A DNA stretch of 64,000 nt from Paenibacillus camelliae. Its GTDB lineage: Bacteria; Bacillota; Bacilli; Paenibacillales; Paenibacillaceae. The notes below the pieces were generated by a model. It saw only the letters and a list, made by a program, of their open reading frames with translations, ran no database searches and was not told the origin of the DNA. Numbering within the stretch: position 1 is the first letter of the stretch; every line of letters begins with the position of its first letter. Shown in pieces: positions 57,301 through 63,969 of the stretch. The DNA lies in NCBI RefSeq assembly GCF_023715345.1, contig NZ_JAMBNY010000012.1, forward strand, positions 92,924-156,923. The letters run 5' to 3'. Both the position numbers and the translations under genes were made by a program.

Positions 57301-59714
57301 TAGTGACCAGCACCTAAAGTATCAGTCACCGTAGCATTGTTTAAATTCTGCTTATTGATATTTACCGCGATGCGCCATGACATCTCTTGCACGCTGTTGT
57401 CGACCGATACACGCTTATAGCCGTTGTTAAAGGTTGGCGAGCTTGGGTCAGGAGTATAATCCTCTGTTCTGTTCGCTTTATTATCGGTGCTTAAAGCACC
57501 ATCCCACGAAGCATTTGCTGTGTTGATATATGCGTTAGCGACACCACCATTTGACTTTACGTCAAACTTTGTTTTGTATTGAATCCTAACGGTGGTACCT
57601 TGTGGGATATCATCTGTAAATGCTATTTCAAAGCCTGCATTTCCAGCTGTTGGTGCATTGCCATCCTGATCGGTAATGCTGTACGATAGCTCGTTAGCAC
57701 CTGTAACACGATATAGATCCGTTCCATCCCATGTTGTTAGTGTATGCTGTAATGAGTCACCAGCTTTATTCTCCGTCGTAAAGCTGTCGCTTATTGTGAA
57801 GTTCTTCAGATCCTTCTCTGCGTTAATCGTCAATGTCCATGTAATCGTTTTGTTTACATAGTCAATCGTCCCGCGAGACTTATTGAAGATGTTCGGTGAT
57901 AGCGTAACCGTTGCTGATTTAGCTTCATCGTTATCGGCTCTCGTCACTGTATTGGTTACGGTCCCACTGTTGGCGTTCGTTACGAATTCATCCTCAAGCA
58001 CTGTTTCATATTCGATAAGATAAGCCGCCGCTACATCACCGTCACTGTTCGCATCTCCGCTGAAGTCCAAAGTAAAGCGGTCATCTGCCTTAGACCCATT
58101 AAAGCTATATTCTGCTCCTTCACCAAGTTCTGTTAAGCTTTCTGCAGATTGACCATCGGCAGATAGCGTTACACGATACACCTTTAAGCTTGTGTAATCA
58201 ATGATGTGCTTGCCTGTTGCACCTGGTGTGGATATCGTATCTGTCAGCTTAGCATCATCAGCATCAATTTTCTGTCCTAGCCAGTTATACTTAACGGACC
58301 ATTTGGACTTGTATTTATCTCCAGTTTGCGATTTAGCAAGGCTCGGGCCGTAACTAACCGATTGAGAGGCACCTGCAGTTGTATTTCCCGGTATGTCGTC
58401 TCCCGTAAGTGTCGCTGTGTTCGTGTAATTCTCGCTTGATGTTGTTGGGCTAGCTGTCACAACAGTATCATAGGTAATCTTGTAAGCGTAATAACCGTCT
58501 GCAAGCTGAATAGGAAATTCCGTCTCACTCCTCGTATCTACAGGAGCACCCGAAGTACTTGGATTAAAGCCATTCAAGCCAACCTTGTACTGCTCTACCG
58601 TTATATTCCCGGTCAATTCATGCTTACTATCTGGCAGATCATCTAGACTAGCACTCTCTAGCTTCTGACCAGCTGTATTAACCCATATCGTCCACGGAAT
58701 TGATACGGTTCCATCTTCCGCACGGTTTATAGCTCCTGCACTTTTTGTAAGTAGGTTTCCGCTTCCTAGCGGATCAAACTTAAATGGCAGTGTCGTAGAT
58801 GCTCCGCCTTCGATCGGAATAATTAAATCCTGCTCTAGCTCATTCTCATCTGCAAAATTGCCGAATCTCGAATTAAATGTAAATTGAATCGTTCCAACGG
58901 AGCCTTCCTCAAGCTCACTATCCAGTGTGACAGTTACCGTCTTAGCATCACTATCATAAGTAGAATGATAGGCAAGCCAGTCACCAGTCTCTTCGAGGCT
59001 TCTAGCTTGGTCGAATGAACCATCGAAATATTCCTCGATCATGTTCGCAGGCATAGGGAATTCAAAGCTCGAGCCAATGCCATAATCTTGACTTGGTTCC
59101 ACCTCAAAAACATAGCTTAAGAAGACGTTATCTCCTTTTTTCGGATTAGGACCCGAGTAGCTGAATAAATCGTCAGCTTCCACAATGAGGTGACCATTAG
59201 GGTCATATAGACGCAAACCGGTAAAGTTCATCTTAACATCGGCCTGCATATTAGCTGGCAATGCCATTAGCGAAGCAAGTAGATCTTCTTCGGTACCTTC
59301 TTCTGTTGCTTCATCTACTTCGCCTCCAGCGTCTTCCTCAGAGCCAGCATCCGTCTCTTCGTCAGCACCTTCTTCGGTTCCAGCATCTGTTCCTTCGTCA
59401 GCACCTTCTTCAGAGCCAGCATCTGTTCCTTCGTCAGTACCTTCTTCGGTTCCAGCATCTGTTCCTTCGCCAGTACCTTCTTCAGAACCAGCATCTGTCC
59501 CTTCGTCAGTATTCGTTTCATCAGTTGGCTCGGTACTTACATCGCCACTAATCTCCGTATCCTCTTGTACTTCCTCTACCGTCTCATTGCCGGCTGATTC
59601 ACCAGCAGCTGGTAGCGATGAAAGAGGGTCACCTTCAGCAAATACTGTAAGTGGGCTAAATAATACCTGGAGCACTAACAGCAAAGCAAGCATTGCAATG
59701 TTAACCTTTTTCAT
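51318..59714 (-). CDS. Giant LPKTG surface protein with 17 two-cysteine repeat domains
   Basis: 2798 residues. Signal peptide 1-26 (cut near VFA-EG). Acidic Glu/Asp/Gly/Thr 12-residue repeats at about 65-140. About 155-1080: several beta-sandwich domains of the collagen-binding / SdrG-like adhesin type with repeated patterns such as ITWTLTINAEKDL and MSWRIAVNINKQNL. About 1085-1165: one SpaA/CnaB-type domain (LQVNKFKVNP, YILKEETPTGY), possible isopeptide Lys and Glu. About 1180-2645: 17 domains of 80-90 residues, each starting C(P/T/E)xF and ending near xC(E/Q)A; they contain all 34 cysteines of the protein. A Pro/Thr/Glu wall-spanning region, then NELPKTGDS, a membrane helix and RGKRRMHSE. 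Covalently wall-anchored adhesin, presumably by the adjacent sortase. No ligand can be inferred. Confidence 0.93.
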   Translation of the reverse strand: MKKVNIAMLALLLVLQVLFSPLTVFAEGDPLSSLPAAGESAGNETVEEVQEDTEISGDVSTEPTDETNTDEGTDAGSEEGTGEGTDAGTEEGTDEGTDAGSEEGADEGTDAGTEEGADEETDAGSEEDAGGEVDEATEEGTEEDLLASLMALPANMQADVKMNFTGLRLYDPNGHLIVEADDLFSYSGPNPKKGDNVFLSYVFEVEPSQDYGIGSSFEFPMPANMIEEYFDGSFDQARSLEETGDWLAYHSTYDSDAKTVTVTLDSELEEGSVGTIQFTFNSRFGNFADENELEQDLIIPIEGGASTTLPFKFDPLGSGNLLTKSAGAINRAEDGTVSIPWTIWVNTAGQKLESASLDDLPDSKHELTGNITVEQYKVGLNGFNPSTSGAPVDTRSETEFPIQLADGYYAYKITYDTVVTASPTTSSENYTNTATLTGDDIPGNTTAGASQSVSYGPSLAKSQTGDKYKSKWSVKYNWLGQKIDADDAKLTDTISTPGATGKHIIDYTSLKVYRVTLSADGQSAESLTELGEGAEYSFNGSKADDRFTLDFSGDANSDGDVAAAYLIEYETVLEDEFVTNANSGTVTNTVTRADNDEAKSATVTLSPNIFNKSRGTIDYVNKTITWTLTINAEKDLKNFTISDSFTTENKAGDSLQHTLTTWDGTDLYRVTGANELSYSITDQDGNAPTAGNAGFEIAFTDDIPQGTTVRIQYKTKFDVKSNGGVANAYINTANASWDGALSTDNKANRTEDYTPDPSSPTFNNGYKRVSVDNSVQEMSWRIAVNINKQNLNNATVTDTLGAGHYIAVPDGETLQEQFTITRLNLASSEDGQKTASQLSTSKWSIDPALTDGKVTGFVITFAGLTASENNEAYLIEYKTKDADDIYGQSTGDASRYTNTAILATPDSGSYRYDATATITNRANELITKSASILPAQDIINWTVIVNASNSQLGEIVLTDKPSANQLLLLDTFKKQEIKLNAGGTSVNVGGITEINASEISVQGDGSFSINLGDLSGKGYIITYSTYFLGDGNEGEDVSNEASIGYAAAEGSGTSDKGKDLKLFKYDFSDTSASGAKGTLQVNKFKVNPLTGETDVLAGVKFELWNKANTIKLYEGITNVDGIVAFEQVRYGKYILKEETPTGYITASDIEITMSAALDMVVGGSPYVVNNIEDVDLSGACPAFTLTVKNMDGQLEANKVITLLDGNGTVVYTGTTNALGQLTDINRPGTTGTFVQAGVYTVKDADDVVLGTVIVNYTNGDCQGEVQPIPACPTFTIVVHNEDNDVRPDVTVILKNSAGDIITTTITDENGKFTVPVTTPAGTYKLYEDRQYLGEVVISYQNGNCEAELNVARVCETFILTVYDADGRANANASVTIIDKDDPSNTVTPMTPTDSEGKVAIANLSPGTYLVNVNGTQVGEFIVGSDCEAVVQPPIACPTFVVTLSDEDGLVTAGTEVTLTNTATNAAFTRTVNGSGEVSFLSSLGDVPPGEYEVAIASGSDAGKVLGTFTVTYTGNCEAEVVKPRACTVFEITVIAPNGTTPKANTRVIVKDSADAEVFNGMTSAEGKIALPANQAVGTYTVHEVLPDQSLEQLGSVNVSYKDDCQAVVMKNACPTYTLTVNNSDATSFAAGVNIDIKNQAGDVVATGVTDAAGQIVFSDKAKLQQGETYTAYVSQSGVELGDFTVSYIDEICGATLQTPANACPLVTITVHDEDGNPRPDVRVTLKDLSNTTIASETTNADGKFVVPATTPAGTYKLYEDKQLVGEVVISYQNGNCEAVLNPQDIARVCETFALTVHDQNGNTRSAAAVTIVSKATNTVVATMTTDSDGIVLLSNLAPGAYEVYEASTKLGEFAVGTDCEAVVQPPIACPTFVVTLSDEDGLVTAGTEVTLTNTVTNAAFTRTVNGSGEVSFLSSLGDVPPGEYEVAIASGSDAGKVLGTFTVTYTGNCEAEVVKPRACTVFEITVIAPNGTTPKANTRVIVKDSADAEVFNGMTSAEGKIALPANQAVGTYTVYEVLPDQSLEQLGSVNVSYKDDCQAVVMKNACPTYTLTVNNSDATSFAAGVNIDIKNQAGDVVATGVTDAAGQIVFSDKAKLQQGETYTAYVSQSGVELGDFTVSDIDEICGATLQTPANACPLVTITVHDEDGNPRPDVRVTLKDLSNTTIASETTNADGKFVVPATTPAGTYKLYEDKQLVGEVVISYQNGNCEAVLNPQDIARVCETFALTVHDQNGNTRSAAAVTIVSKATNTVVATMTTDSEGRVQLSNLAPGAYEVYEASTKLGEFIVGTDCEATVQPPIACPTFVVTLSDEDGLVTAGTEVTLTNTATNAAFMRTVNGSGEVSFQSSLGDVPPGEYEVAIASGSHAGKVLGTFTVTYTGNCEAEVVKPRACTVFEITVITPNGTTPKANTRVIVKDSADAEVFNGMTSAEGKIMLPANQAVGQVTVYEANDDGTAGEELGRVNVTYRQDCQGIVMKNACPTFTLVVIDNDLSAVGAGVKVTIVNKAGEIVEAGVTNTDGKIVFNDKAKLQHGVTYTVLNESGIELGNITVNYINETCEAAVQVPVNACPVFTLIVQNMYGQTREGVSFEIRNTEGAVIAAGTTDENGEAVIPYTVEPGVYYVYEGTSYVGTINVGEQCSALVKPYVPQGPVPTPDVSPEPAPEPTPETDPEPTPEGDTEPTVETDPESTPDADHSESTPDTDQSPTPEGTPEPTTPEQNADVSPVQTQKPKPDSITAGKEETASNHSAAPAGKGVGSAKNELPKTGDSISLMIWLFIGSALLLIAILLRGKRRMHSE
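52290..55409 (-). repeat. 1299-bp near-identical super-repeat inside the surface protein gene
   Basis: Block 1 about 55409-54111, block 2 about 54110-52812, and a partial block 3 about 52811-52290. Each full block encodes five two-Cys domains (433 residues). Blocks 1 and 2 differ by only a few bases; block 3 keeps two domains before diverging. Recent tandem duplication, in frame. Confidence 0.93.
59295..59516 (-). repeat. 36-bp repeats coding the acidic N-terminal stretch
   Basis: Five to six units of 36 bp encode TDEGTDAGSEEG-like 12-mers with alternating S/T and D/E changes. Low-complexity spacer just after the signal peptide; such tracts easily change length by slippage. Confidence 0.88.
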
Positions 59715-59850
59715 TCCTCTCTCCCCATCTCGGTGTGGAGAGATCTTTAACCGTTAGCTGGTAATGCGCAGCCTTCTAAACTGGAAGAGCTGCGACAAGT
59801 GCAAGCAAACGACTCGCCTCTCTCACCCCAGTTTATTAATTATCTCGGCA
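59715..59850 (-). promoter_or_regulatory. Riboswitch-like leader of the surface protein gene
   Basis: On the minus strand an outer helix can form between GAGATAATTAA (59846-59836) and TTAAAGATCTC (59750-59740), nine of eleven positions paired. It encloses CTGGGGTGA (about 59831-59823), two small hairpins and CAGCTAAC (59760-59753). GGGGTGA and CAGCTAAC just inside a closing helix recall the c-di-AMP (ydaO/yuaA) riboswitch, but the middle is shorter and I cannot confirm the family. The 3' strand of the helix overlaps TCTCTCC (59743-59737), which pairs with the SD GGAGAGA (59724-59718). The two structures exclude each other, as in a translation-controlling riboswitch. Confidence 0.45.
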
Positions 59851-60072
59851 GCATACTTCTGAACCCTTATCGTTATGTGAAACAAGTAATCGTGCTAGTC
59901 ATATAAGGAGACATCTGTGTATACAGCCTCTTTAATGAGCCATCGACGCTTTGTTTCACCTCCTATAACGTCATGACTTTTCTATCTTTTATAAAATTCA
60001 CCTTAGTATAAACAACGGTACTCGACAATTTCTGTACAACGATTACTGCTTCAGTAGTAGTACAAAACACCT
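59851..60072 (-). other. Upstream region of the surface protein gene
   Basis: No supported gene. A strong, unassigned AGGAGGTGA (59964-59956) is followed 15 nt later by ATG-GCT-CAT-TAA, and a GTG inside the SD opens a 28-codon frame (59959-59873). The promoter of the adhesin-sortase unit is expected here. A-rich sequence near 59975-60000. Confidence 0.4.
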
Positions 60073-60115
60073 AAAAATAAAGGAACCTTAAAGGCTTCAA
60101 GCCTTTCAAGGTTCC
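60073..60115 (-). terminator. Terminator after the esterase-like gene
   Basis: Almost perfect 16-bp stem (GGAACCTT.AAAGGCTT and complement, 60082-60115) then TTTATTTTT on the minus strand. Confidence 0.93.
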
Positions 60116-60167
60116 CTCAATCTACAATCAATAATGAAATCAATGATTCAATGATGGACGAAATTAT

Positions 60168-61202
60168 TTAAGCAGATCCGCTTACCCCAAGCTGATCGAC
60201 GAGCCATGGCACTGAGCTTACGCCAGAGATTTGATGCTTCCCAGGGTGAATGTCAGCATCCAGCTGCTGTGCGGCTCCTAGCGCAGCGTAGTGCTCCTCG
60301 AGCTGCTTAACAGCCCGTCTTGTCGCCTGCACGGGGAAGATATGATCATGCTCTCCCGCTTCAATAAACAACGGTCGAGGTGCGAGAAGCTCTACAATAT
60401 CTGTCTGCTCTGCATCCTGTAATAATGAAGGCACATAGTTATCGATGCAATGACGAATCGACAATATACTATCCGCAAAGGTGTTCATCCAGCCTGACAA
60501 TACGATCGCCTTCATTCGCTCATCCAGCACTGCAGTATAGGCTGCAATAAGTGAACCTCCAGAGAAACCAAATGCACCAATACGATCGGGCTTAATATCG
60601 GCTCTCGTCTGCATATAATCTAGTGCACGCATCGCTTCATATACACGCATCCCAGCTAGTGTCCTTCCATTCATGAGCAGCTGTGCAGATAAGGTCGCAC
60701 AGGAGTTACTTCCGGGAGGCTGATTCATCTCCTTCGCTACACGTCTAGCTCCAAACCCCATAACCTCAGGGAGAACGACGATTAATCCCTTACGCACCAA
60801 TTGCAGTGCGATGCGCTGGTGGATGCCAGGTTCATCAAGCCAATTCCCTGCTGCATCCATGCCGAGTGCATCATAGTATCCACTCCCATGACCGTGACAA
60901 GCTAATACAGCAGAATATTGTTCCTTCTTCTCTTTCGGGACTAGAACAAGCACTGGCACTTGAACATGTGGCATCGTCGTATAGGTAAGACGCTCCATAT
61001 AAAATTCATCATATTCCTTACGCTCAATTAGCTGTGGAGACATCGGAATATGATCCTCAGGAAATTGACCTAATCCTCGCTTTAAGGCATTAAGTGTATA
61101 CTGTTTTCTTTCAAGCTCAGACAGCGTATTCAATCTACGCTCTCGGTCAAGTGATGTTTCCTTGTTCAGCTCCTGTAAAAAGGCATCAACGGTCCAATTC
61201 AT
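60168..61202 (-). CDS. Alpha/beta hydrolase of the acetyl-xylan-esterase/Abhydrolase_7 kind
   Basis: 344 residues, no signal peptide. VLACHGHGSGYYDALG before the elbow, nucleophile in GAFGFSGGSLIAAY, Asp in EAGEHDHIFPVQ and His in HPGKHQISG complete a Ser-His-Asp triad. An N-terminal helical part of about 80 residues precedes the fold. Similar proteins act on acetylated sugars or small esters; the substrate is not known. GGAAGGTTGAGAG precedes the ATG. Confidence 0.87.
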   Translation of the reverse strand: MNWTVDAFLQELNKETSLDRERRLNTLSELERKQYTLNALKRGLGQFPEDHIPMSPQLIERKEYDEFYMERLTYTTMPHVQVPVLVLVPKEKKEQYSAVLACHGHGSGYYDALGMDAAGNWLDEPGIHQRIALQLVRKGLIVVLPEVMGFGARRVAKEMNQPPGSNSCATLSAQLLMNGRTLAGMRVYEAMRALDYMQTRADIKPDRIGAFGFSGGSLIAAYTAVLDERMKAIVLSGWMNTFADSILSIRHCIDNYVPSLLQDAEQTDIVELLAPRPLFIEAGEHDHIFPVQATRRAVKQLEEHYAALGAAQQLDADIHPGKHQISGVSSVPWLVDQLGVSGSA

Positions 61203-61314
61203 CTCTCAACCTTCCTCTCTCTTAATAGAAAATTGCCTACATATCTGGAATGATACTAGATATACACGATTATGTAAAATTTTACCTCACACCTAGAAGG
61301 AGCAATTTAAAAAC

Positions 61315-61347
61315 AAAAAAGCATATCTACGAATCTCGTAAATATGC
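61315..61347 (-). terminator. Terminator after the GNAT gene
   Basis: GCATAT.TACGA / TCGTA.ATATGC stem (61321-61346) with T6 on the minus strand, 20 bp after the stop. Confidence 0.9.
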
Positions 61348-61366
61348 CCAACATAGAATGCGAGTG

Positions 61367-61792
61367 TTACCCGCTTACAATACTTAGTTTCTTAAAGGAT
61401 GTAATAAAGTCCGTCGCTGCAAAGCCTAATGATTCGAACAAAGGAAAAATTGGTTCATTAGCCTCATCTGCAGTAATATAAATTTTTGATACTTTCTTTT
61501 GATCAAAACGTTGCTTCAATGCTTCAGCAAGCTGCTTGTCTATCTCTCTATTCTGATAACTCTCTGCAATGACGATACGATAATAATAGCCTTTATTATT
61601 ATCAATCGTTCCTATGATTACGCCAACAATTTCATTGTCAGCCTCAGCAACGATTACGAGATCACTATCCCAGCCTAGTTGACGACCGAAAGCGATTAGA
61701 GTTTGCTCACAAACTTCTTCAGAGAGCACTTCTTCGAAAAGCTCCTTGATACGGCGATAATCAGCCAGTTGAATCGAACGTACATTCATCAT
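61367..61792 (-). CDS. GNAT-family N-acetyltransferase
   Basis: 141 residues. A compact GNAT fold with VIVAEADNEIVGVIIGTID and the acetyl-CoA region IAESYQNREIDKQLAEAL, which replaces the usual Q/RxxGxG/A by QNREIDK, so the pyrophosphate loop is atypical. Substrate unknown. SD is weak (AGGTG). Confidence 0.82.
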   Translation of the reverse strand: MMNVRSIQLADYRRIKELFEEVLSEEVCEQTLIAFGRQLGWDSDLVIVAEADNEIVGVIIGTIDNNKGYYYRIVIAESYQNREIDKQLAEALKQRFDQKKVSKIYITADEANEPIFPLFESLGFAATDFITSFKKLSIVSG

Positions 61793-62097
61793 CTACACCT
61801 ACTTTTAATAAGTTCAGTATCAAAAATATAACGACAGTTTCTATTAAAATCCTTTATATTTAGACATATTATATCTTGAAATTCTGTAAATGAACATCTA
61901 TTTTTCTTGTAAACGCTCTCACAAACTCTCAAATGCTTTATTTTATACATTATAATGAATAAATTTTTAGCCTTTGTATCACACTGTTCGATAGCGTTTA
62001 AAGTTGCATTCTACTTTTTCAACACGAATGTTGCTTTATTCCCTTAAATCAGAGATAATTAATATGTAACTACATAAATAATTGGAGGTTATCGAAC
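61793..62097 (+). promoter_or_regulatory. sodA upstream region
   Basis: 305 bp, A+T rich. A TATAAT at 61951-61956 is the best -10 candidate, with a poor -35 (CTCAAA at 61928). It lies in TTATACATTATAA, a 6-1-6 dyad that vaguely resembles a PerR box, one base shorter per arm. SD TTGGAGG before sodA. No gene seen. Confidence 0.35.
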
Positions 62098-62706
62098 ATG
62101 GCACATCAATTACCATCTCTACCTTACGCTCATAATGCACTTGAGCCGCACATCGACGCTTTGACGATGGAGATTCACCACGGTCGTCATCACAATACTT
62201 ACGTAACGAACCTAAATGGTGCTTTGGAATCTGCTCCAGAGCTTCAAAGCAAATCTGTTGAGGAGCTAATCGCTGACCTTGACAGTGTTCCTGAAGCAAT
62301 CCGCACTGCTGTTCGCAACAACGGTGGTGGACATGCTAACCATAGCCTTTTCTGGGAAACAATCGGCCCTAACGGCGGTGGAGCTCCTACAGGAAAGCTA
62401 GCTAACGCAATTGATAGCAAATTCGGTAACTTTGAAAACTTCAAGGCTGAATTTGCAAAAGCAGCTACAACTCGCTTCGGCAGTGGCTGGGCATTCCTTG
62501 CTGTAAATAACGGCGAGCTAGAAGTATACAGCCTACCTAACCAAGACAGCCCAATTATGGAAGGTAAAACTCCTGTTCTTGGCCTTGACGTTTGGGAGCA
62601 TGCATACTACTTGAACTATCAAAACAAACGCCCTGATTACATTGCAGCGTTCTGGAACGTTGTAAACTGGGAAGAAGTTGGAAAACGCTACGAAGCAGCT
62701 CTATAA
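62098..62706 (+). CDS. sodA: Superoxide dismutase (Mn/Fe family)
   Basis: 202 residues. Metal ligands: His in [11 protein letters not shown] (about 27), His in [11 protein letters not shown] (about 81), Asp and His in [19 protein letters not shown]. The Mn-type signature GGGAPTGKL supports Mn. Destroys superoxide in the cytoplasm. T-ending codon bias like acnA indicates high expression. Single gene with its own terminator. Confidence 0.96.
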   Translation: MAHQLPSLPYAHNALEPHIDALTMEIHHGRHHNTYVTNLNGALESAPELQSKSVEELIADLDSVPEAIRTAVRNNGGGHANHSLFWETIGPNGGGAPTGKLANAIDSKFGNFENFKAEFAKAATTRFGSGWAFLAVNNGELEVYSLPNQDSPIMEGKTPVLGLDVWEHAYYLNYQNKRPDYIAAFWNVVNWEEVGKRYEAAL

Positions 62707-62731
62707 TTACGATACGTGCTGCATTGCAAAG

Positions 62732-62764
62732 AGCCGTCTGAACGATGTTCAGACGGCTTTTTTA
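62732..62764 (+). terminator. Terminator after sodA
   Basis: AGCCGTCTGAAC-GAT-GTTCAGACGGCT followed by six Ts. Confidence 0.95.
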
Positions 62765-62866
62765 TGTTCATTTATCTCCTTACGAGTGGAACCCATTAAC
62801 TTCCAACAGCATAAGCTACTGCAGGACGAATGCCTAATTCACTCGTAAAGGAGTTTGAATACTTAC

Positions 62867-63853
62867 ATGAGTAATAAGCAAAGCTTTTCACGAAAAAAAT
62901 CTAATCCATGTGATTGCCGTCAAGCGTCAAGTAGCGCTCCAGTTGTGCTGCCCTTCCCTCCTATTGTTGCTCCGCCTCTAATTGGACCTGGTCCATTTAC
63001 ACCTTGGGGCCAGCCATATGGTCAGCCATGGGGAGGCCCTGGACCTTACGCTACTGGTCCTTGGGGAGTTGGTCCGACTCCATATCCATACCAACCACAG
63101 CCTTTATTTCAACCTATTCCAACACCAGCTTTTCCTCGAGAGGATGAATCGAATAATAGCCAATGGGGCGACATAGACGCCAATCCAGTGCCTACTGCTG
63201 AATTAGCAGCAGAAGCTATAGCGGATTTAAGACCTTCACCTGGGCATGGACCTGGACACGGCTCTGGACACGGACCTGGACACGGACCTGGACATGGACC
63301 TGGGCACGGACCTGGACACGGACCTGGGCACGGACCTGGGCATGGACCTGGACACGGACCTGGACATGGACCTGGGCACGGACCTTGGGGACCTGGACCT
63401 TGGGGACCCGGACCTTGGGGACCCGGACCTTGGGGACCTGGACCTTGGGGACCTGGACCTTGGGGTGGACCTGGACCTTGGGGTGGACCTGGACCTTGGG
63501 GCGGCCCTGGACCTTGGGGTGGACCTGTCCTCCCAATACCACTTCCGATACCAATCGGCGGGCCAAGAGATGAGCAAGTCTATGTGAACATTAACGGTGG
63601 TACCGCGTACCCTAACGCAACGGCTTCCTATCGCTTAAATTATGAGCCAGGCATCACTATTTACGATGCGCTAAGCAGCACTGGGGTGATTCAGCTGTCA
63701 CCACAAGGGCAGATTCTTGCAGTAAGTGGAGTAGGTATCGGCGGTAATGTCGACTGCTTAATAAGTATCGATGGCAGATCGATCTCAGATACTACGCTTG
63801 GTCACCAGCTGCAGCCAAATGATCAAATTGGTATCGAGCTCATCTATGCTTAA
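62867..63853 (+). CDS. Low-complexity GPGH / PWGPG repeat protein with C-terminal DUF4430-like domain
   Basis: 328 residues from ATG at 62867 (AAAGGAG 13 nt ahead); a TTG at 62855 is too close to that SD. N-terminus polar with CDC (Cys-x-Cys). Pro/Gly/Trp-rich part about 25-90. Then about 13 GPGH/GSGH tetrapeptides followed by PWGPG and PWGGPG units. The last ~85 residues form a globular domain (YVNINGGTAYP, LNYEPGITIYDAL, LQPNDQIGIELIYA), resembling the DUF4430/SLBB-like ubiquitin-like fold. No signal peptide. Surface- or spore-coat-type structural protein is a guess; the His array could bind metal. Confidence 0.8.
   Translation: MSNKQSFSRKKSNPCDCRQASSSAPVVLPFPPIVAPPLIGPGPFTPWGQPYGQPWGGPGPYATGPWGVGPTPYPYQPQPLFQPIPTPAFPREDESNNSQWGDIDANPVPTAELAAEAIADLRPSPGHGPGHGSGHGPGHGPGHGPGHGPGHGPGHGPGHGPGHGPGHGPGHGPWGPGPWGPGPWGPGPWGPGPWGPGPWGGPGPWGGPGPWGGPGPWGGPVLPIPLPIPIGGPRDEQVYVNINGGTAYPNATASYRLNYEPGITIYDALSSTGVIQLSPQGQILAVSGVGIGGNVDCLISIDGRSISDTTLGHQLQPNDQIGIELIYA
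63238..63530 (+). repeat. 12- and 15-bp tandem codon repeats
   Basis: 63238-63385: 12-bp units GGACCTGGACAC with GGACATGG/GGGCACGG variants coding GPGH. 63385-63530: 12- to 18-bp units GGACCTTGG-GG coding GPWG and GPGPWGG. Third-position variation shows the arrays are not perfectly homogenised. Confidence 0.92.
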
Positions 63854-63883
63854 ATAAAACAAGGGCGCAGCTCAATAAACTGG

Positions 63884-63937
63884 TACCCATAGACTAGACA
63901 CTTTGAAAAAAGTGTTTAAGCTATGGGTATTTTTTTG
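63884..63937 (+). terminator. Terminator after the repeat protein gene
   Basis: TACCCATAG/CTATGGGTA outer stem with inner ACACTT/AAGTGT stem, then seven Ts. Confidence 0.92.
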
Positions 63938-63969
63938 TACACTGGTATAAGTAGCGGGGGGATGAAATC

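Noticed and set aside
59315..59551. Leu/Gln/His-rich and Lys/Leu-rich frames opposite the acidic repeats
   Set aside because: Shadow frames produced by the 36-bp repeat; the adhesin frame has signal peptide and anchor.
59715..59850. c-di-GMP class I riboswitch
   Set aside because: Attractive because a GGDEF gene is near, but the GEMM hallmark segments (GGGCAAACC, GACGCAAAGCC) are absent.
61940..61957. PerR box upstream of sodA
   Set aside because: Arms are 6 rather than 7 bases and A+T-rich DNA yields such dyads by chance; left only as a remark.
63238..63530. CRISPR-like or satellite repeat
   Set aside because: It is in frame, codes for GPGH/PWGPG units and lies inside a clear gene with SD and terminator.
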